From NCBI GenBank assembly GCA_905182995.1, contig CAJJDP010000149.1, forward strand, positions 186,001 to 250,000: a stretch of DNA of 64,000 nucleotides, in the 5' to 3' direction. Position numbers and translations under genes: made by a program. A model generated the notes under the pieces. That model saw only the letters and a list, made by a program, of their open reading frames with translations, ran no database searches and was not told the origin of the DNA. Below, piece by piece: positions 11,080 to 22,835 of this stretch. Every line of letters begins with the position of its first letter. Positions within the stretch are counted from its first letter, which is position 1. Source of the stretch: Paramecium octaurelia. Taxonomy: Eukaryota; Ciliophora; Oligohymenophorea; Peniculida; Parameciidae.

Positions 11080-11949
11080 ATGCAAAGACTATACAATTTT
11101 GAGGATGGTAGTGTATATGAGGGATAATGGTCTAATAATAAATAGAATGGGCAAGGGAAATAGATCTATCCTGATGGCAGTTCTTATGATGGGAATTGGA
11201 GTAATGGTATGAAGAATGGGAAAGGGATTTACAATTATTCTGATGGTAGCTAGTATTCTGGAATGTGGAAGGATGATCAAAAGCATGGTGTAGGGAAATA
11301 TAAATATAAAGATGGGAGTTATTACGATGGTGAATGGCAAAAGAATGTTTAACAAGGAGATGGAAAGTTTGTCAATGTTGATAATAGTTAATATGAAGGG
11401 CAATGGGTTAATGGTAAGAAACATGGACATGGGAGATACTATTATGTTGATGGAAGCTTTTATGAAGGAAAATGGGAAAATGGTTAAAAGAATGGATTGG
11501 GAAAGATGTAATATAAAAATGGAAGTTTTTATAAAGGATTATGGAAGAATGATCAAAAGAACGGAAAAGGAATCTATAAATAATTAGATCGAAGTTGTTA
11601 CGAAGGAGAATGGTTCAATAATAAGTAGAATGGTTTTGGTAAACAAACTTACTAAGATGGGAGTATTTATGAGGGTGATTGGATTGACGCTTAAAAAAAT
11701 GGGAATGGCAAATATAAATATCCTGATGGTAGTTATTATAATGGGTAATGGAAGGATGGACTAAAGCATGGGTTTGGAAAATATAAATTTACTGATGGCA
11801 GTTCATATGAAGGTGAATGGGTAAACAACTTGGAACATGGATAAGGAGTCTTTATCTAACAAGGAGTATTTTAAAAAGGTATTTGGTTTAATGGAATATT
11901 AACCGATGTAATTAGTTGTGTTACATCTAGAAACAGCTTATAACTTTGA
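11080..11949 (+). CDS. MORN-repeat protein (complete)
   Basis: Complete 289-aa intronless protein made almost entirely of about 11-12 MORN repeats of ~23 residues. Typical units are DGSSYDGNWSNGMKNGKG and DGSFYEGKWENGQKNGLG. MORN proteins of this type bind membranes or scaffold cytoskeletal structures; in ciliates many belong to axonemes or the cortex. There is no extra catalytic domain. The C-terminus has a short non-repeat tail ending SRNSLQL before TGA. The start is the first ATG, 369 bp from the divergent pseudokinase start. Apparently identical partial copies lie at 7824, 9360 and 38,501. A cytoskeletal or ciliary role is inferred from the family only. Confidence 0.9.
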
Positions 11950-12022
11950 TATTTAAATGAATTAAATGTGCCTGCTCTTTATACATTTTTAATAACAATT
12001 ATGTTGTAATCTTTATTTATTT

Positions 12023-12600
12023 TCAAAATTATAATTGTTTTTATATATGCTGGACTTGATCATCAATATCTTTCTCAAAGTGTTTTAGAGATTACTCAAT
12101 ATATTAATTTTCTGCCACAATTCTGTTATATTCAATTTAGAATTGCTCATTCAATTATTTCAGATTATCTATTTACTCTATTTAGACTATATATTTACAG
12201 TTTGATAATTTTAAAGAGCAGCATCTTAATCTTATGATTTCTTGGTCGAATCTCTCTGAGATCTGTATAATTCTAACAAAGGAATTCCTAAAACACAAGC
12301 ATACACAAATATATCTGCAAATAAGTCAGAACCTACAATTACTCAAATATTACCTTTAATTAAGGCTGCTTCATCAGTCAAAGGTTTAAAAAACATTTCT
12401 TAGCTTTTCATTCCAATAGATTTTCGATTCAAAAAGGTTTCAAAATTATGGTATTTGTTTCCTAGGAACACAAAGCCAGTTTTAATAAGACTTGGCTTTC
12501 TAGATCTATGCTTATTCAATGCGTATCTCTTGATTTAATTCGACAAAGGTTTTGAGAATGTACGAATCAATAAGGAAGCTAATTTTTATATTGGAATCAT
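12023..12600 (-). CDS. OPA3: OPA3-family mitochondrial protein
   Basis: Predicted 177 aa with two introns: 12,333-12,353 (21 nt) and 12,176-12,198 (23 nt, ending GAG). The N-terminus MIPIQKLASLLIRTFSKPLS resembles OPA3, and is followed by NQIKRYA. The block KPLTDEAALIKGSDLFADIF and the hydrophobic VYACVLGIPLLELYRSQ correspond to the family's central helix and EYWR-like motif. The last ~50 residues, after the second intron, are coiled-coil-like, again as in OPA3. The family is associated with mitochondrial membranes and morphology. Spacing to the MORN stop is 73 bp (convergent). Identity is good; the exact 3' splice site of intron 2 is less sure. Confidence 0.8.
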
Positions 12601-12636
12601 TTAATAATTTTAATAACATTTTTTTCATAAATAAAT

Positions 12637-12756
12637 TTTAATCAGATCATATAGTCTAAAGCACCAGATCCCATTCGAACTCCGAAGTTAAGCGACTTAA
12701 GGCGAGGTTAGTACTAAGGTGGGGGACTGCTTGTGAAGTCCTTGTGTTGACAACCC
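12637..12756 (+). pseudogene. 5S rRNA pseudogene
   Basis: Aligns to the intact 5S gene at 14,556-14,675 (offset 1,919). The interior from the cattcgaactccgaagttaa box onward is nearly the same. The first ~20 nt are unrelated, so they cannot pair with the conserved 3' gacaac end, and helix I is lost. Extra changes include gcgacttaa for gcggcttaa, and changes in the ctgcttgtgaagtccttg segment. A T-run still follows. It is probably non-functional as rRNA. Confidence 0.8.
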
Positions 12757-12940
12757 TTTTTTTTATTATCATTTGATTTATGATAATTACTTTCACTTAA
12801 TAAATTATTAAACTATTATTTACAATTTTTTTAACAATGTGTAAACTAAATATCATCTATCTTTTTTAATTATACATCATCTTAAACTAGTTCTATTAAA
12901 CGTCCTTTAATATGTGTTTATTTGAATTTATTATTTTATT

Positions 12941-14292
12941 ATGTTGATTGTTACATTTCTTATATTCTCAATAGGGCTGGCAACAATAAAATACGATAGC
13001 AACTATTTTTATGATTGGAATTATGATGCCTCACCAGGATTTACTTGTTGGGGAGGAACAAAATTTGATGCAATAATAACATTCTCAGACACCTTTGTAA
13101 ATATTCCCCAAGTGTTTATCACCCACGAGATGATAGACATGCATTGGAATTAAACTTTTAATACTTCTGGATTCAATCTTAGTATTTCAGACATTACATT
13201 AACAAGTAAGTGTATAATTGAAAATCATAGACTTTGTTATGTATTTGTACTGTTAATATGAGAGAACATATAGACTCAGGATTAGGTGGTTTGCAGTTGA
13301 TGATCAAAGAATATAAGTTATCAGTTAGTTTAACTTGATTCCGCCTCAGAATCTCAGTTATTATTATGCTAATGCTAATTGTGATACTTATTTCATTTCA
13401 ATTACAAGTTTTAGTTAGATAGGGCCTACAGATGTTTAACTATCCGTAAATTTTAATTATATTATACAGGTTTTCTTCACCCCTCCAAATATTGTTTCTC
13501 TATATAATCACTATTCTATTGGAAAATCAGAAAACTTAGTCTCTCTTGGGTATTAAATTGTTTTAGGAATCGATGAAGCCTTCATTAAATCTAACTCAAT
13601 CTTATCGCTTGAAAACTATGAATCTAATGTATACGATCCTAATCAACCTGATCGAGTAGAGCTTTATCCATTTAGCGGTATGGCTTATCTCAATGATCGT
13701 TTGTTGCAATAGATAGTAGTTATAGATAACAATGGTGTTGGTACAAAATACTCGATACGTCAATGTAAAATTAAATTATTAACAATTTCTAGGGGGAGCA
13801 GGATATACTCCAAATTATCACAATAAAGTTCGAATGTTGAAATCTTTTACCAAATTAGCTTAACCTATTGTGTGCAATTTTATTAGATTTTCTTCAAAAC
13901 TTGAATATAGAGGTTTGCCAAGGCCTATGTTTTCAATTGAGTTCGCTAATGATTAAACTGTTTTTACAGCAAGTGCATATCATACAATAAACAAGTCGAT
14001 TTCTAACATAGAATTAAAAATTAATTGCAATTGTATCACTGGTAAAAAGATAAAAAGTAAATTGTTTAAATGTCAGAATTGTCCTGTAAGCTAAACTTAT
14101 TATTAATTTGAACATTCCTGTTATGGAGCAATTAATCTATTATTTATTAATGCTCGATTCATAACCTAAACTAATGCTATTTAAGAACTATTAATTGATA
14201 TTACAACTTCAAGTTGTAAAATTACTTAATTAATCTACAATCAACAATTATCAACAATTGTTATTGTTGATATATAAATGATTGATGGTTGA
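12941..14292 (+). CDS. Secreted H-type lectin domain protein
   Basis: Predicted 432 aa with two introns: 13,206-13,230 (25 nt) and 13,765-13,792 (28 nt). Residues 1-15 (MLIVTFLIFSIGLAT) form a signal peptide. Residues ~38-115 match the H-type lectin (discoidin II / Helix pomatia agglutinin) fold: DAIITFSDTFVNIPQVFITH, SGFNLSISDITLT and, after the first intron, RIRWFAVDD. A second, weaker beta-rich segment (VNFNYIIQVFFTPPNIVSLY) suggests a repeat of the fold. The C-terminal third has CxC and CxxC pairs (NCNCITG, KCQNCP) and no membrane anchor that I can see. It is likely secreted or surface-bound and sugar-binding. It lies alone between two 5S sequences. Confidence 0.75.
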
Positions 14293-14555
14293 TTATAAAT
14301 ATATGATTTAAGTTTCGAATAAAATAATTTTAATTTATGACAGCATGATTGTTGTGTCTTTGTTATTCTCAAATATTATAACATACTATCATTATTAATT
14401 TAATCATATTCATATCAGAGTTTATCAATAATTCACAATTAAATTTATTTATTTAATCTCCAAAACAAATTTCTTAAAAATCTCCTCTATATTTATTTTG
14501 AAATTATAAAACTATCTAATAAGGATTATAAATAGAGGAGTGTATTGTAAATATC
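14293..14555. other. AT-rich spacer upstream of 5S
   Basis: 263 bp with no coding frame. It presumably holds the 3' end of the lectin transcript and the 5S upstream region. Confidence 0.4.
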
Positions 14556-14675
14556 GTTGTCGGCCATACTAAGCCTAAAGCACCGGATCCCATTCGAACT
14601 CCGAAGTTAAGCGGCTTAAGGCGAGGTTAGTACTAAGGTGGGGGACCGCTTGGGAAGTCCTCGTGTTGACAACCC
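14556..14675 (+). rRNA. 5S ribosomal RNA
   Basis: 120-nt sequence beginning gttgtcggccatactaagcc and ending ttgacaaccc. The first six bases pair with gacaac at the 3' end (helix I). It contains the conserved loop sequence ccattcgaactccgaagtta and the internal control region typical of eukaryotic 5S transcribed by RNA polymerase III. A T-run follows directly. This is the only complete 5S copy in the window. Confidence 0.95.
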
Positions 14676-14681
14676 TTTTTT
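14676..14681 (+). terminator. Pol III T-run terminator of the 5S gene
   Basis: Six T residues immediately after the 5S 3' end, the standard RNA polymerase III termination signal. Confidence 0.8.
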
Positions 14682-14928
14682 ACATTATCATTCATATATC
14701 ATAATTACTTTTACTTAACAAATTATTAAACTATATTATTTACAATTTGCTTCTCGTTATAATTTTTTAATTAGCACAAATTAATCATTTTTGAGCAAGA
14801 CTTTATGAAATTAGAAAAAACAACAAATTAACTATAAATATCTAAAAGCTATCATATTGCCGATTATCAGTTTTTATATATAGATAAAGAGAGACTTCTT
14901 GCAAAAATTTTAATATAAAATAATATAA

Positions 14929-16045
14929 TCAATCATTTTAATGCTTTCTTACTTAGATTTATCTTGTACTATCATCATAAGTAATTAAGTAATCTCCATC
15001 CTAAAACATCATTCCATAAATGTATTCAGTTCCAAATTAAATTGATTATTCAGTCACGAATTCTTGGTTCTCCATTTTTCTCATGATATTTACATGCTAT
15101 CCATTTTTATTGAGCAAAATAGATTTAGATTTTATATATTATTGAGGAAAGTACATTGAACAATGTCCTCCTTTTACTGATACTTGTTTTGTTTTTTTAA
15201 ATTACAAGTTGCTTTCATCAATTTCATAGATATACATCTGTTCTTTGGATTTCGGCTAAAATGTAAACATATAATTATTTATAAAGCATAATCTATATCC
15301 CCACAAATCAACTTATATGCTCTATATTACTTCCCAATTTTAACTATGAAGGAATTATTAACTGATGATGATTACGTTCTCTCCTTAAGCGCATGATATT
15401 AATTATTTTTATGAATCATTTAAACTAATGCAATGAACAGGATTTTTATGAACAGGTAATATTTATAAGCACTTCCATGATGATTATGCATCCTTCTCCC
15501 AAAATCTGATGGTTTAGTCACTGCTTCCAGAAATAATAAGCTCCTCATTTTCACTAATTATGAGACAATTGATATTATCATTGTGTCCCTATAATTTCTA
15601 TTTGCAAATCCAGTTGTTATTTTCATTTAAAGTCCATAAATAAATTTATTTATCCCCTCCTCCCGAAAGAAAACTTTAAGATCTTTTCATAAAAGATAAA
15701 CAATAAACGAAGGAGTTATGATTATGTAATTCTTGAAGACAATTCAATTTTTCCTCTCTGAATTCGAATACCTTTATTTTTTATGAACTATATCCAGCAA
15801 CCATTAATGAAGAGGTATTATCGAAAGCAAAAGCATATATATCGTCATCATTTATCGAATGAATCAATTCATATTTAAAAGGTTTTTATTGTTATGGGAT
15901 ATTTTGTAGTTTTAAACTATTCTATTTTAGTTACAGAGTATTTATGCAATGATTGATTGATCCTAATAGTTGGTTGATACTACCTAAAATTGTATTTTCT
16001 ATAAAATCTATATCCTTTCTCCATTCAAAGATAGATTAGGCAAGA
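14929..16045 (-). CDS. WD40 protein, C-terminal part (redundant copy)
   Basis: Appears identical to 16,338-17,454 (offset 1,409). It is cut at the N at 16,046, so the N-terminal ~105 residues are missing. See the complete gene at 16,338-17,774. Confidence 0.8.
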
Positions 16046-16046
16046 N
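16046..16046. other. Contig join (single N)
   Basis: Sequence 16,047-17,454 repeats 14,638-16,045, so 1,408 bp of overlap were left unmerged. Confidence 0.85.
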
Positions 16047-16084
16047 GTGGGGGACCGCTTGGGAAGTCCTCGTGTTGACAACCC
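16047..16084 (+). rRNA. 5S rRNA 3' fragment (contig edge)
   Basis: The last 38 nt of the intact 5S gene, repeated because the contig starts inside it. It is not a separate gene. Confidence 0.8.
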
Positions 16085-16337
16085 TTTTTTACATTATCAT
16101 TCATATATCATAATTACTTTTACTTAACAAATTATTAAACTATATTATTTACAATTTGCTTCTCGTTATAATTTTTTAATTAGCACAAATTAATCATTTT
16201 TGAGCAAGACTTTATGAAATTAGAAAAAACAACAAATTAACTATAAATATCTAAAAGCTATCATATTGCCGATTATCAGTTTTTATATATAGATAAAGAG
16301 AGACTTCTTGCAAAAATTTTAATATAAAATAATATAA

Positions 16338-17774
16338 TCAATCATTTTAATGCTTTCTTACTTAGATTTATCTTGTACTATCATCATAAGTAATTAAGTA
16401 ATCTCCATCCTAAAACATCATTCCATAAATGTATTCAGTTCCAAATTAAATTGATTATTCAGTCACGAATTCTTGGTTCTCCATTTTTCTCATGATATTT
16501 ACATGCTATCCATTTTTATTGAGCAAAATAGATTTAGATTTTATATATTATTGAGGAAAGTACATTGAACAATGTCCTCCTTTTACTGATACTTGTTTTG
16601 TTTTTTTAAATTACAAGTTGCTTTCATCAATTTCATAGATATACATCTGTTCTTTGGATTTCGGCTAAAATGTAAACATATAATTATTTATAAAGCATAA
16701 TCTATATCCCCACAAATCAACTTATATGCTCTATATTACTTCCCAATTTTAACTATGAAGGAATTATTAACTGATGATGATTACGTTCTCTCCTTAAGCG
16801 CATGATATTAATTATTTTTATGAATCATTTAAACTAATGCAATGAACAGGATTTTTATGAACAGGTAATATTTATAAGCACTTCCATGATGATTATGCAT
16901 CCTTCTCCCAAAATCTGATGGTTTAGTCACTGCTTCCAGAAATAATAAGCTCCTCATTTTCACTAATTATGAGACAATTGATATTATCATTGTGTCCCTA
17001 TAATTTCTATTTGCAAATCCAGTTGTTATTTTCATTTAAAGTCCATAAATAAATTTATTTATCCCCTCCTCCCGAAAGAAAACTTTAAGATCTTTTCATA
17101 AAAGATAAACAATAAACGAAGGAGTTATGATTATGTAATTCTTGAAGACAATTCAATTTTTCCTCTCTGAATTCGAATACCTTTATTTTTTATGAACTAT
17201 ATCCAGCAACCATTAATGAAGAGGTATTATCGAAAGCAAAAGCATATATATCGTCATCATTTATCGAATGAATCAATTCATATTTAAAAGGTTTTTATTG
17301 TTATGGGATATTTTGTAGTTTTAAACTATTCTATTTTAGTTACAGAGTATTTATGCAATGATTGATTGATCCTAATAGTTGGTTGATACTACCTAAAATT
17401 GTATTTTCTATAAAATCTATATCCTTTCTCCATTCAAAGATAGATTAGGCAAGATCATTTATTTATTCTGAATTCATTTGTTAATATTGACTTTCTGTTA
17501 CTAAATACTTTAGCTGGACCCCATCTATTAGTATTTAAAATGTTTTCATTATTGTATCGATCTATATACCAATTTTGTGGAGTTAAGTATTATTTTAATG
17601 AGCCTCTTATTAATACAATTGAAAGAAGTCCTAAATCTCCTTCACCTCCTATAGATGCCCAATGTGATTCCCATATTAAAGGCATTCGAAACAAGCAATT
17701 CTTTTTTCAGAACAAGTTTGGCTCAAACAAATGTAATTAAAATTCTTCATGTGACTCTTGCAAGTCAATTGCAT
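16338..17774 (-). CDS. B-box-like zinc finger / WD40-repeat protein
   Basis: Complete intronless 478-aa protein. Residues 1-45 carry a Cys/His cluster with ligands at C5, H8, C16, C21, C28, C31, H37 and H40, like a B-box. A helical, Gln-rich middle (~45-150) includes IFEWRKDIDFI. WD40 repeats follow from ~155, for example FVYCLSFMKRSQSFLSGGGD, then KQIYLWTL, and INCLIISENEELIISGSSD followed by QTIRFWEKD. About six blades can be counted, the later ones divergent. This architecture is a scaffold for protein interactions, and the partner is unknown. The C-terminus is QIQVRKHQND. It is convergent with the 5S gene upstream. Confidence 0.85.
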
Positions 17775-20700
17775 TTTTTCAAAAAAATTAATTTTTAATT
17801 TAAACAAAAAAACTTATTTCTTCATCATTCTTTCTAAACTAGATACATTTTCTATAATAGACAATTATGAAATATAGTTAGTTATTCTTGAATCTTCCTC
17901 ATGCTTGAGTTTGTTTTTCATTTTTTGGTTGAATATTCAAAAGAAAATTACAATATTAGAGATAACAAGTATCTAATACTAAGCTTTCTAATAATGATCT
18001 TTAATAAAATTCAATAAGTTTATATTGAAATAAAATAAAAAATTGTATAAATTATTGAATATAAAAACAAGTTTCAGATTTTATCAAGGAATCAGAGTAT
18101 ATTAGAATAATTTTGTAATAACTATCGCTTAAACAAGTCATCATAATTTACTAAGAGGATTGGGAATAAATGATTCACTTATGTGAGTAAGAATGCTAAA
18201 ATAGAATAATTGTAATATATTAGTTAATCAATATGAATTTTCGATTCTAATTTAAAAGGAAGTTCTAAAAAAATATTCTTCAATAAGACTTAATAATTTA
18301 TTAACCTAAATTAAGTATCCATATTTTTATTTGAAAAGTAATGTATATAATCAAAATATAAAAAGATTCATTTCAAATTTTTCAAATCAATTAGGATTTT
18401 ATTGAACAAGTCAAATAAAAGATTGACAATTTAACTGATAAATAGAATAACAATTGGAAACTTAAAATGATAATTCTAAATTTAATCAACCTTATAAATT
18501 AAGTAAAAATAACTAATTGAATCAATTAATATTATAAGTGGATTGTTAGATTCTAAGAATTGATTAATTTAAATTAAAGTTAAAACTGCAAATATATTTT
18601 GTAAGTAAATAGGAATATTATTTTAATTCAGTTGGCAGCATTAAGGTATTTGTTAATAGAAAATATTTTATGAGATAAATAAGCATCATAAGAATTAATT
18701 TAAAAAGTTTGAAATAATTTGAATCTGAATTATTAATTCATTTAATTCTCGGATCGTGAGTTTAGGCCAATAAGCAGCAAATTTATTCATTCAAACAATT
18801 TGATTTTATCAAAAAAAAATTAATTAATTAAAATTAATATATATTAATTAATAGTTATAGTTATTTAATTTATCAAGGCTTAAAGTTTTAGCCTAAAATC
18901 TGGGATGTATCATCACCTTCCACAATGAATTACAAAATCTTTAAACTTCACTCAAATAATGATAACATCTCTATTAATTTGCTTCTTTTATTCATCTCCT
19001 CTATCATAATCTCATACAAGTGGTTTTCAATATCAAAAAAGATAAAATTTCTTGGTAGATAGTGTTCATGTTAAAACTTATCCAAATCTCATCAACTCAG
19101 AACAATTAATGATATTTAATTCATATAGGTTATTGATTTGTTAACGGTTACTTTTATAATAATTCTGATTCCAAATAAATTATTATTAAATAATATTCAT
19201 AATATTGATAATTATCATCTCTAATTAAAGAATAATTGTATTTAAATTGTGTGTTAGTTGACAAATGATTTATTGCCATATTTTATGTTTTCGCTAGTGT
19301 TGGTTTCTATTATAGACAATTTCCCTTTTGTTGAAGTATTGAAAAATAGACTGAAAGTTTCAAAAAAAAAACTACAAGTAGAAAAATAAATGATATTTTA
19401 TAGATTGAAGAATTTCTCAAACACTCATGCATTTCAAAGTATGCTGAAGTTATTATGGATAATTTTGTATTTTTTAGACAACTAGAAGGTGGTAGAATTA
19501 TNTTAGTTATTCTTGAATCTTCCTCATGCTTGAGTTTGTTTTTCATTTTTTGGTTGAATATTCAAAAGAAAATTACAATATTAGAGATAACAAGTATCTA
19601 ATACTAAGCTTTCTAATAATGATCTTTAATAAAATTCAATAAGTTTATATTGAAATAAAATAAAAAATTGTATAAATTATTGAATATAAAAACAAGTTTC
19701 AGATTTTATCAAGGAATCAGAGTATATTAGAATAATTTTGTAATAACTATCGCTTAAACAAGTCATCATAATTTACTAAGAGGATTGGGAATAAATGATT
19801 CACTTATGTGAGTAAGAATGCTAAAATAGAATAATTGTAATATATTAGTTAATCAATATGAATTTTCGATTCTAATTTAAAAGGAAGTTCTAAAAAAATA
19901 TTCTTCAATAAGACTTAATAATTTATTAACCTAAATTAAGTATCCATATTTTTATTTGAAAAGTAATGTATATAATCAAAATATAAAAAGATTCATTTCA
20001 AATTTTTCAAATCAATTAGGATTTTATTGAACAAGTCAAATAAAAGATTGACAATTTAACTGATAAATAGAATAACAATTGGAAACTTAAAATGATAATT
20101 CTAAATTTAATCAACCTTATAAATTAAGTAAAAATAACTAATTGAATCAATTAATATTATAAGTGGATTGTTAGATTCTAAGAATTGATTAATTTAAATT
20201 AAAGTTAAAACTGCAAATATATTTTGTAAGTAAATAGGAATATTATTTTAATTCAGTTGGCAGCATTAAGGTATTTGTTAATAGAAAATATTTTATGAGA
20301 TAAATAAGCATCATAAGAATTAATTTAAAAAGTTTGAAATAATTTGAATCTGAATTATTAATTCATTTAATTCTCGGATCGTGAGTTTAGGCCAATAAGC
20401 AGCAAATTTATTCATTCAAACAATTTGATTTTATCAAAAAAAAATTAATTAATTAAAATTAATATATATTAATTAATAGTTATAGTTATTTAATTTATCA
20501 AGGCTTAAAGTTTTAGCCTAAAATCTGGGATGTATCATCACCTTCCACAATGAATTACAAAATCTTTAAACTTCACTCAAATAATGATAACATCTCTATT
20601 AATTTGCTTCTTTTATTCATCTCCTCTATCATAATCTCATACAAGTGGTTTTCAATATCAAAAAAGATAAAATTTCTTGGTAGATAGTGTTCATGTTAAA

Positions 20701-21184
20701 ACTTATCCAAATCTCATCAACTCAGAACAATTAATGATATTTAATTCATATAGGTTATTGATTTGTTAACGGTTACTTTTATAATAATTCTGATTCCAAA
20801 TAAATTATTATTAAATAATATTCATAATATTGATAATTATCATCTCTAATTAAAGAATAATTGTATTTAAATTGTGTGTTAGTTGACAAATGATTTATTG
20901 CCATATTTTATGTTTTCGCTAGTGTTGGTTTCTATTATAGACAATTTCCCTTTTGTTGAAGTATTGAAAAATAGACTGAAAGTTTCAAAAAAAAAACTAC
21001 AAGTAGAAAAATAAATGATATTTTATAGATTGAAGAATTTCTCAAACACTCATGCATTTCAAAGTATGCTGAAGTTATTATGGATAATTTTGTATTTTTT
21101 AGACAACTAGAAGGTGGTAGAATTATTATAGAATTTAATCTATGTAGAATATTCGACGTTAATATTTAAGTAAAGAAGACAAAG
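17775..21184. other. AT-rich gene-poor region, with a 1.6-kb duplicated segment
   Basis: I see no convincing gene on either strand. 17,878-19,501 and 19,503-21,126 are the same sequence (offset 1,625) on two sides of the N at 19,502, so the real gap between the WD40 and Cys-rich genes is about 1.8 kb. That is long for a compact ciliate genome. The last ~700 bp align, with substantial divergence, to 40,440-41,080 upstream of the paralogous Cys-rich gene. Confidence 0.6.
19502..19502. other. Contig join (single N)
   Basis: Flanked by the 1,624-bp exact overlap 17,878-19,501 / 19,503-21,126. Confidence 0.85.
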
Positions 21185-22835
21185 ATGGGTTAAGAAATCA
21201 AATTTATTTATTGTAAACCATATAAGAGCATGTTCTTTCTGATTCTTATTGCATTAGTAATAGGGCAGCGGTAAAACTACTATAATGGTTTCCACTTATC
21301 AACACATCTTTACTGTGCTCTTAACAGTTGTCCCTATTCATTCAAATAGAGCGGGACATTAGTTAGTGCTCTATATACAAATTGTACAAATCCTGTTGGA
21401 ACTGCATTAATTTTAAACTCCGAATAAATGGAGGCTATTTTAAGTGAATCTTCAATCGTATTGAAAGCAAATAGCAAAAACTAAATTTTAAATTTTGACA
21501 TATACTTCCTTACATAGTGGAATGGAGAAAGTTTGAAGTTTGAATATAAATCTTAGATCTTAGAGTATTAATTTACTACATTGAATCCTTTATAATTTAA
21601 TTAAGGGTGCTGTAATTCAAGTGCACATTAAGTGAGAACAATTCAAATTCCTTTATAACAAGCCACTTCTTTTATGAATTTAAAATTCAGTATCCTTAAC
21701 TCATAAAGTTTAGCGTTAATTAAAAATGTTCACGCATCTTATTTCTTATGTCATCCTACTTGTTATACTTGTTCAGGAAGTAATTATGATTAATGCACAT
21801 CATGTTTTTCACCCACTACCTTAATTAATGGTATATGTCGATGCCCCATCAGAACTGTTTTATCTGGTGAGCCACCTTCATATTATAGATGTTTGAACTA
21901 TTGTTTGTTTGGAATTACAGATAAAAGAGAGAGATATTGCAAATTTTTTGAAATGCGATATCTATTGTAGTTTACGATTAAAGGTTCTAGCTAAGCAGTA
22001 ACAAATTCGTGGAACATAATTTATGATCCTGCAAATTTAAGCAACAATAATAGAAAACTAGGACCTTATTTTGGAATTTTCAAAAATAATGAAGGAGCTT
22101 CAATGACAATCAAGACATATTAATTTTTGTACCCTCTCAGTGCATAAATTTATTTATTATTTTGTAATGCCACTCCGATCAACTCTGGAATTTCAATATA
22201 TATTAATTCGACATATTATTCTTCATTTTATTATGATGGAGCCAATTTTTAAACAGATAATTTGTACCTTTATGCCTAAAATATAGCATCATATCCCGAA
22301 TGCTAAACAGCTAAGGTGTATTTGTTATACGCAAATCTTTATGTAGATCAAGGATATTTTAATTTTACGCTCAAAGGAAATTTTACGTAAATATATGATT
22401 ATTGATTATAGAAATTCCAATTCTGGATGGTATATTATCTATACTAATCTAGGAACGGCTTAATGTCCTGCATATTGTTTAAAGTGTGAAAGAGATTATG
22501 AATGTTCTATTTGCTAAAATGGATATAAAAAAACATCAGATAAAAGATGCACCTTAAGTTGTCCTAAAGATTCAATTTTATCAAATAATATTTGTGTGAA
22601 ATATGATTAAACCACAAAAAGTACACCACTTAATATATTTTTAGATTCATAATATTTGATAAGGCAATTCCTTGATTTTACAGTTCCTGAAAATTTACCT
22701 GACATGTTTATTTTAGTGTCCTCAACAACCTAGGATTTTTAGAAAGGGGATTCAATATATTGGTCTTACATATCTTCGAAAGCAGTATTCGGAGGATAAT
22801 ATGTTTGGGCAAATGCAAAATTTTATTAAACATTT
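21185..22835 (+). CDS. Giant Cys-rich membrane protein, paralogue A, N-terminal part
   Basis: About 540 codons with one 25-nt intron (22,387-22,411). An N-terminal hydrophobic segment, MFFLILIALVIG, is a signal peptide or anchor. The ectodomain then has scattered Cys pairs, including HPTCYTCSG, CTSCF and CPAYCLKCERDYECSICQNG, which resemble growth-factor-receptor-type furin repeats. The frame is clean up to FYQT at ~22,832. The sequence then jumps out of frame into a copy of an internal segment of the same gene and hits a TGA. In the paralogue at 41,119 the same point continues uninterrupted, so this break is probably an assembly error. Function is unknown; a surface or secretory-granule role is plausible. 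Confidence 0.75.

Noticed and set aside
6704-11949. Tandem triplication of a kinase/MORN cassette
   Set aside because: The copies look identical, begin at the same base and are separated by single Ns. This is redundant contigs, not biological tandem repeats.
17540-17740. 66-codon plus-strand ORF
   Set aside because: It lies antisense to the zinc cluster of the WD40 gene (16,338-17,774), which is the real frame.
19310-19546. 78-codon minus-strand ORF across an N
   Set aside because: It spans a contig join in AT-rich non-coding DNA and has no domain.
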